Assembly: GCF_004027225.2 (NCBI RefSeq) | Contig: NC_044279.2 | Location: 48,880,744 to 48,944,743 of the forward strand | From: Strigops habroptila | Taxonomy: Eukaryota; Chordata; Aves; Psittaciformes; Psittacidae | Length of the DNA: 64,000 nucleotides | Direction: 5' to 3' | Shown: positions 60,025 to 64,000 of the stretch, one piece after another | Numbering within the stretch: the stretch's first letter is position 1 | Layout: each line of letters begins with the position of its first letter | Notes under the pieces: generated by a model | Databases searched by the model: none | What the model saw: only the letters and a program-made list of their open reading frames with translations | What the model was told of the DNA's origin: nothing | Translations under genes and position numbers: made by a program

Positions 60025-62536
60025 CTGCAAAACAAGGAAGTGAAACAGCAGTCGGAGGCAAAACAAAAGGTCAGGTGAGACATCAATTCACAAGTTCAGG
60101 AAACCCTGTAGAAAAGTCATTGAGATGGATGAGAATTACAGGCCTATGTAGGTATGCTGTATGTGATCAGCAGAACCAGAGAAGCAGCCAGAGTGAGGTT
60201 TAGGGAGGAGCATATGGATGGAGTTGACAGGAAAAGATACAGCCCCAGTGGGGACAAGATGAAAGGATTAAAGGTGAAAACATCGTGTCTTGTCTTGCTA
60301 CCAGGTTGATGCTCTGTGTGCAATAGTTGGGAGAGGATCACTATCACTTGCTACAGAACTGCTTGGTCATGAAGGGGATGGGTAAGCAAAACAACAGCTG
60401 GCCTGGGCAAATTAAAAGAGGAGGGATGGTGGCTGGGGTTTAAGGCAGAAAAGCAAAATGTTCTACAGCCTCTTTGGTCTTTCCTTCTCTAAGGACTGCA
60501 AGAAGAAAAAAAAAGAAAAAAGGGGAATTTTCTTCTCCCATTTGCTTACTCTCTTCAATTCTTCTGTTATATTTTACAAACAAATAAAATAGATGCATAC
60601 CATAGCTATACAGACACTTGGCCCAGGTTAACACATTTCACCACGGCTATTCCCTCATCCATGTCCCCTTATTGCATCCAGACCATGCCCAAGGGCCTCA
60701 AAGCTGGGGAACCCTCACTGCCCCAGAAATGAGCATCACCATCTGGAGAGGCTGCTGACTTCTGTGGACATCTCTGGGGTTATAGGACCCTGCCCTTAAG
60801 TAATTGAAAGTTGGACCTATGCCTGGACCCTGCTAGACTTAACAATGTAATCTATTTATTACACGGGGCAAGTTTAGGAACTGATTTCTAGATCTATCCC
60901 ACTAAAAACTAAGGAAAACCAAACACCAGAAATCTGGTGGGTTTGCCCCAGGCAGAGTCCTGCTTTTAGTGAACCCCATCCAGTGAATATATGGAGGGTT
61001 ATTTCCAAAGCAGGGCAGCAGCGTGCTCCTCAGGACGGTTCTACCGCTCGTGACGAAAGTCAACACTCGCCTGCTGCTCCACGAGCAGCCTGTGAGCCGC
61101 TTCGATGTCTGGGGCCATGAAGCGATCCTTTATCCAAGGCCTGCAACGAGACACATTATGAACATTGGCCAAACATTAACCACCACTGGTGGCAGCTGAG
61201 GAGGCGTTTATCTGATCTTACCTCACAACGGAGCGCACAAGGTCGTAGACCTTCTCCAATGGGGTTGTTGTTCTCAGAGGGCGTAGGAATTCAATGCCCT
61301 GGCAGGCCGCGAGCAGCTCAATAGCCAGAACTAGGAAATCAGAACAGTGAAAGGGGTTTTTGGCAGGACTAGCTCAAGGTGAGGTTTCCCTCAAAAAGCT
61401 ATCCCTGGCATTTGTTCTGGATCATATGATATGGTTTCAGGCAATGCGAACAGACAAATGGATCCACACACCCTACAGAGGTGGCCCAGCAGCAGGATTG
61501 TGTTATGAATGGTGCTGGGAGCAGTATCCAGCATTTTAGCAAGCAGATTTTGGGTGCTCTGCAGTTCAGTGTGCCAGGAACTCCTGGTCACCACAGTCTT
61601 AAATTCATAGGAATCTCTTCCAGAGTATCTTGAAAACTCAAATTAATGGCCATCATAAATCAGAAAATCTCTTTAGGGCTGAGAAGAAAGGGGCCTGAGC
61701 TATAAAAGAAAGTTCTGCCTATGAGGCTTGCAAGAGCCCACATGGAAGCACCAGTAAAATTTGAGGTTTGGAAGAGAGTCTTCTGTCTGGAGAAGTTTGC
61801 ACCTTATCTACCCACCTCACATGTATCATTCATTACTGGCATTAGTTCCTCACTTTCACAGGCCAATTCACCCATGGATCTGAGTGAACCAACTGGATCT
61901 AGGAAAGCCTGTTACTCAGCTCACTGTTGAAACACATAGTTTCTCAAACTTTTCTCTGCACACAAAAAATAGTTTCTATAGAACTAAGTCTTCAGAGCAC
62001 TCAACTGTAAAAACTTAAGTGGGCGAGTTCAGTATTTGTGTACCATGTATTACTCTGCTTTTCCACTACCAGCTGACACGTGCATGTAGGCACATCATCT
62101 GCCAAATAAATAAATAAACAACCAAGAGAGCAATCTGTCCTTGTAAGTAAGAGAGGAAAGTTTTGCTGAGTGTTCTGCAGTAAGCACTTTTGTTTCACAA
62201 GAAACACCTAGCACTAGATTTACTTGATTTCTATTAGAAATATCAAAATGCTTGTAAAAGTGTGTACTTAATATTTTTGAGGTAGTTCTTTCAGGTGCAT
62301 TAACTCTTTTTTTCTTAAAATATATCTAAAAAGAATGGCACCAATATCTTCATGTAGTTACATATATAAGGTCTGTCTGGAAATCAGCATTTTAGTTTTA
62401 CCTTGTTCCACATGTTCAATAACTCTCAAGGCTTTTCTTGCGGCCCATCCTCCCATGGACACATGATCCTCTGTAGCAGCACTGGTTGAGAGAGAATCGA
62501 CAGAAGAGGGGTGGCACAAGGCTTTGTTTTCAGAAA
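59878..62536 (-). CDS. HAL: Histidine ammonia-lyase, last four coding exons (gene continues right)
   Basis: HAL deaminates L-histidine to trans-urocanate and ammonia, the first step of histidine degradation, as a cytosolic homotetramer (liver and skin in mammals). On the minus strand four exons are visible: 62,402-62,536, 61,222-61,330, 61,071-61,140 and 59,878-60,024. They join in frame into about 152 C-terminal residues of a family usually near 657 residues. Landmarks are [71 protein letters not shown] and [19 protein letters not shown]. The Ala-Ser-Gly triad that forms the MIO cofactor lies in exons beyond the window. The intron between 61,070 and 60,025 starts with GC rather than GT. The extreme C-terminus is unlike the human tail. 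The gene is convergent with AMDHD1. Confidence 0.97.
61071..61140 (-). CDS. HAL: HAL penultimate coding exon (GC donor)
   Basis: Preceded by CTCGTTGCAG. It encodes [19 protein letters not shown] and VEQQ. The exon must end at CAG|GCGAGT to stay in frame with the next exon, a GC-AG intron whose donor otherwise matches consensus. Confidence 0.94.
61222..61330 (-). CDS. HAL: HAL third-from-last coding exon
   Basis: Bounded by TTTCCTAG and GTGAG|GTAAGA. It encodes [35 protein letters not shown] and two bases of an arginine codon. Confidence 0.96.
62402..62536 (-). CDS. HAL: HAL fourth-from-last coding exon
   Basis: Bounded by TTTCTTGCAG and GAACAAG|GTAAAA. It encodes [19 protein letters not shown] through [15 protein letters not shown]. 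This is the first HAL exon seen from the right; the preceding exon, expected to end in the GLNSGFMIAHCTAAAL region, is not within the window. Confidence 0.97.
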
Positions 62537-64000
62537 CTGCAAGAAAACAGTGCAATGAATGTAGGACAGAATGGGCACGAGACAGCGGAAGCGATGGCCA
62601 ACCTGGAGCAAAGAGCCTGTCACCACCTCAGGTCCAACTATTGCTCCTCTTTTGAGAACGCATCAGTGTTTTACCTGGACTAATTTGTAATAAACACCTT
62701 GAAAATTACCACTGCCTCTGAAAACAGTAACCAATATCAGCCTTGAGATGCAAATATTAACCAAATATAGAAGGACTTCTCACTCCTCTCCCACCTCCAG
62801 GGTTGGGTTGCTCTGACTGAAAGGCCTGATGGAAACTGAAGAAAAAGAGTGGACAGCATCACTGAAATACAAGCCTGGCTTGCCTGTTACTCCAAGGCAA
62901 CCCTTTGTAAAGAGCATTGGTTTCCTCTGTTTTCAGTCACAGACACTGCCCCTCCCCTGGTTTCAAGACAGCTAGAGATCAGCATCTGGTCTCTTCACAT
63001 CAGAGTGGAGGCACTTGCAGACCTTCCTCTGGGAAGATGCAGGAGCATGATACAAATCCTCTCCCACCCTCCTTGCCTTGCTACAAGGCTGCTCATGCCC
63101 CTCCTCTGGGCACACACCCCCCCAGCTTGGGAGCACTCTGGCCTTGAAAGCGAGGTGCAAGACCTGGAGTAAGTCTCTCAAGCTGTACTCAAAAGCAAGG
63201 GGAATTTGACTGCAGGAAGGACTATAGGCACCATACAAAAACAATCTGAGGTTGAGAATTGCTCTTTAGAAGAGAGGAAATGAAGTCTGCATTCACAGTG
63301 CTCTGGCTACACACAGATCTTGTCCAACCCATGAAGTCCTGGTGTCGGCTCAGTGATGAGTTAGGAGGCAGGGCAGCTGTTTTCATTCCCCACAGCAAAG
63401 ACCATAAGTGCCTCAGAATCTCTCACTCCAGATTGCAGAAGCGAGCTGTGAAACCTGAAGCCAAGCAACAGCTAATGCCTGGAGCCAACCTAAACCCTGC
63501 CTAGCCAAAAGGAGAAGTTTCCATCCTTCAAACAAGGGGACAAGCACTTTGGCTCCTTTTCCAGCCCTACTTCCCAAAACAGCTTCTAGGCAGGGTGCCT
63601 TTATCCCATTGATTTAGTTCACTGACCTTTTTTCCTGCAAGATGTTTATGTACACATTTATCTGATGTGTTCTGTTCCTTTGTCTATTTGCAGCTCTTAT
63701 AATTTACCCTCTGCACTCACAGCATGTTTATGTTGGCTTGTGCTTTCCTGAACCTATGAACTGTAATATCCCAGAGCTCTTATGTTGATGACTGTAAATG
63801 AGAACACTCCCTGCCAATCCCATGAAGATGCAACCAGGCAAGCATTCTCACTAAAGTCCACCTAAGGGTTTGCACGCTCAGAGCACTAAACTTGTCAATG
63901 GGTCAGTGCAGAATAAGGAATCCTGAGCTAAAATAATTGCAGCTGCACTTGACTCAAACTTTGCACCCAGCACATTGACATGGAAAACAGGACTGAGATG
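62537..64000 (-). other. HAL intron, running off the window
   Basis: No further HAL exon was found on the minus strand up to 64,000; the stretch appears to be intron. No repeat was recognised in it. Confidence 0.7.

Overview
The window is vertebrate nuclear DNA, almost certainly from a bird. At least nine fragments of the avian-type LINE CR1 are present, several ending in the typical AGAATCATAGAATGG / CCATTCTATGATTCT tail. Genes are split into short exons with GT-AG introns, and CpG islands sit at gene starts. Gene content and order (NTN4 start, SNRPF, AMDHD1, HAL) match the block known from human 12q23. No prokaryotic feature, CRISPR array, rRNA or tRNA was seen.

Layout. Positions 1-960 are a CpG island that appears to hold the promoter and signal-peptide exon of NTN4 (minus strand, leaving the window to the left; moderately supported). 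Positions 960-37,100 are a long stretch without recognisable genes. It holds three CR1 fragments, one pair of inverted copies of an unidentified dispersed repeat, and some CNE-like patches. A head-to-head CR1 inverted pair (37.1-37.7 kb) precedes a second CpG island, which drives SNRPF (38,640-40,117, plus strand, four coding exons, 86 aa). A short 4.8 kb interval follows, where mammals carry CCDC38 and where nothing like it was seen. AMDHD1 (imidazolonepropionase) then runs 44,900-55,938 on the plus strand in nine coding exons, 433 aa, with a complete reading frame. Between AMDHD1 and HAL a minus-strand stretch (56.3-57.6 kb) looks like the two terminal exons of an unrecognised gene or pseudogene, with a poly(A) signal and a probable frameshift in a homopolymer. 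The last four coding exons of HAL (histidine ammonia-lyase) occupy 59,878-62,536 on the minus strand. The rest of HAL, including its active-site region, lies beyond the right edge.

Function. HAL and AMDHD1 catalyse the first and third steps of histidine degradation (histidine to urocanate; imidazolonepropionate to formiminoglutamate). They face each other tail to tail, so the window contains a small eukaryotic metabolic gene pair. SNRPF is a core Sm protein of spliceosomal snRNPs and is unrelated in function. Exon boundaries were set by reading frame continuity, splice consensus and remembered family sequence. No alignment or search was run.
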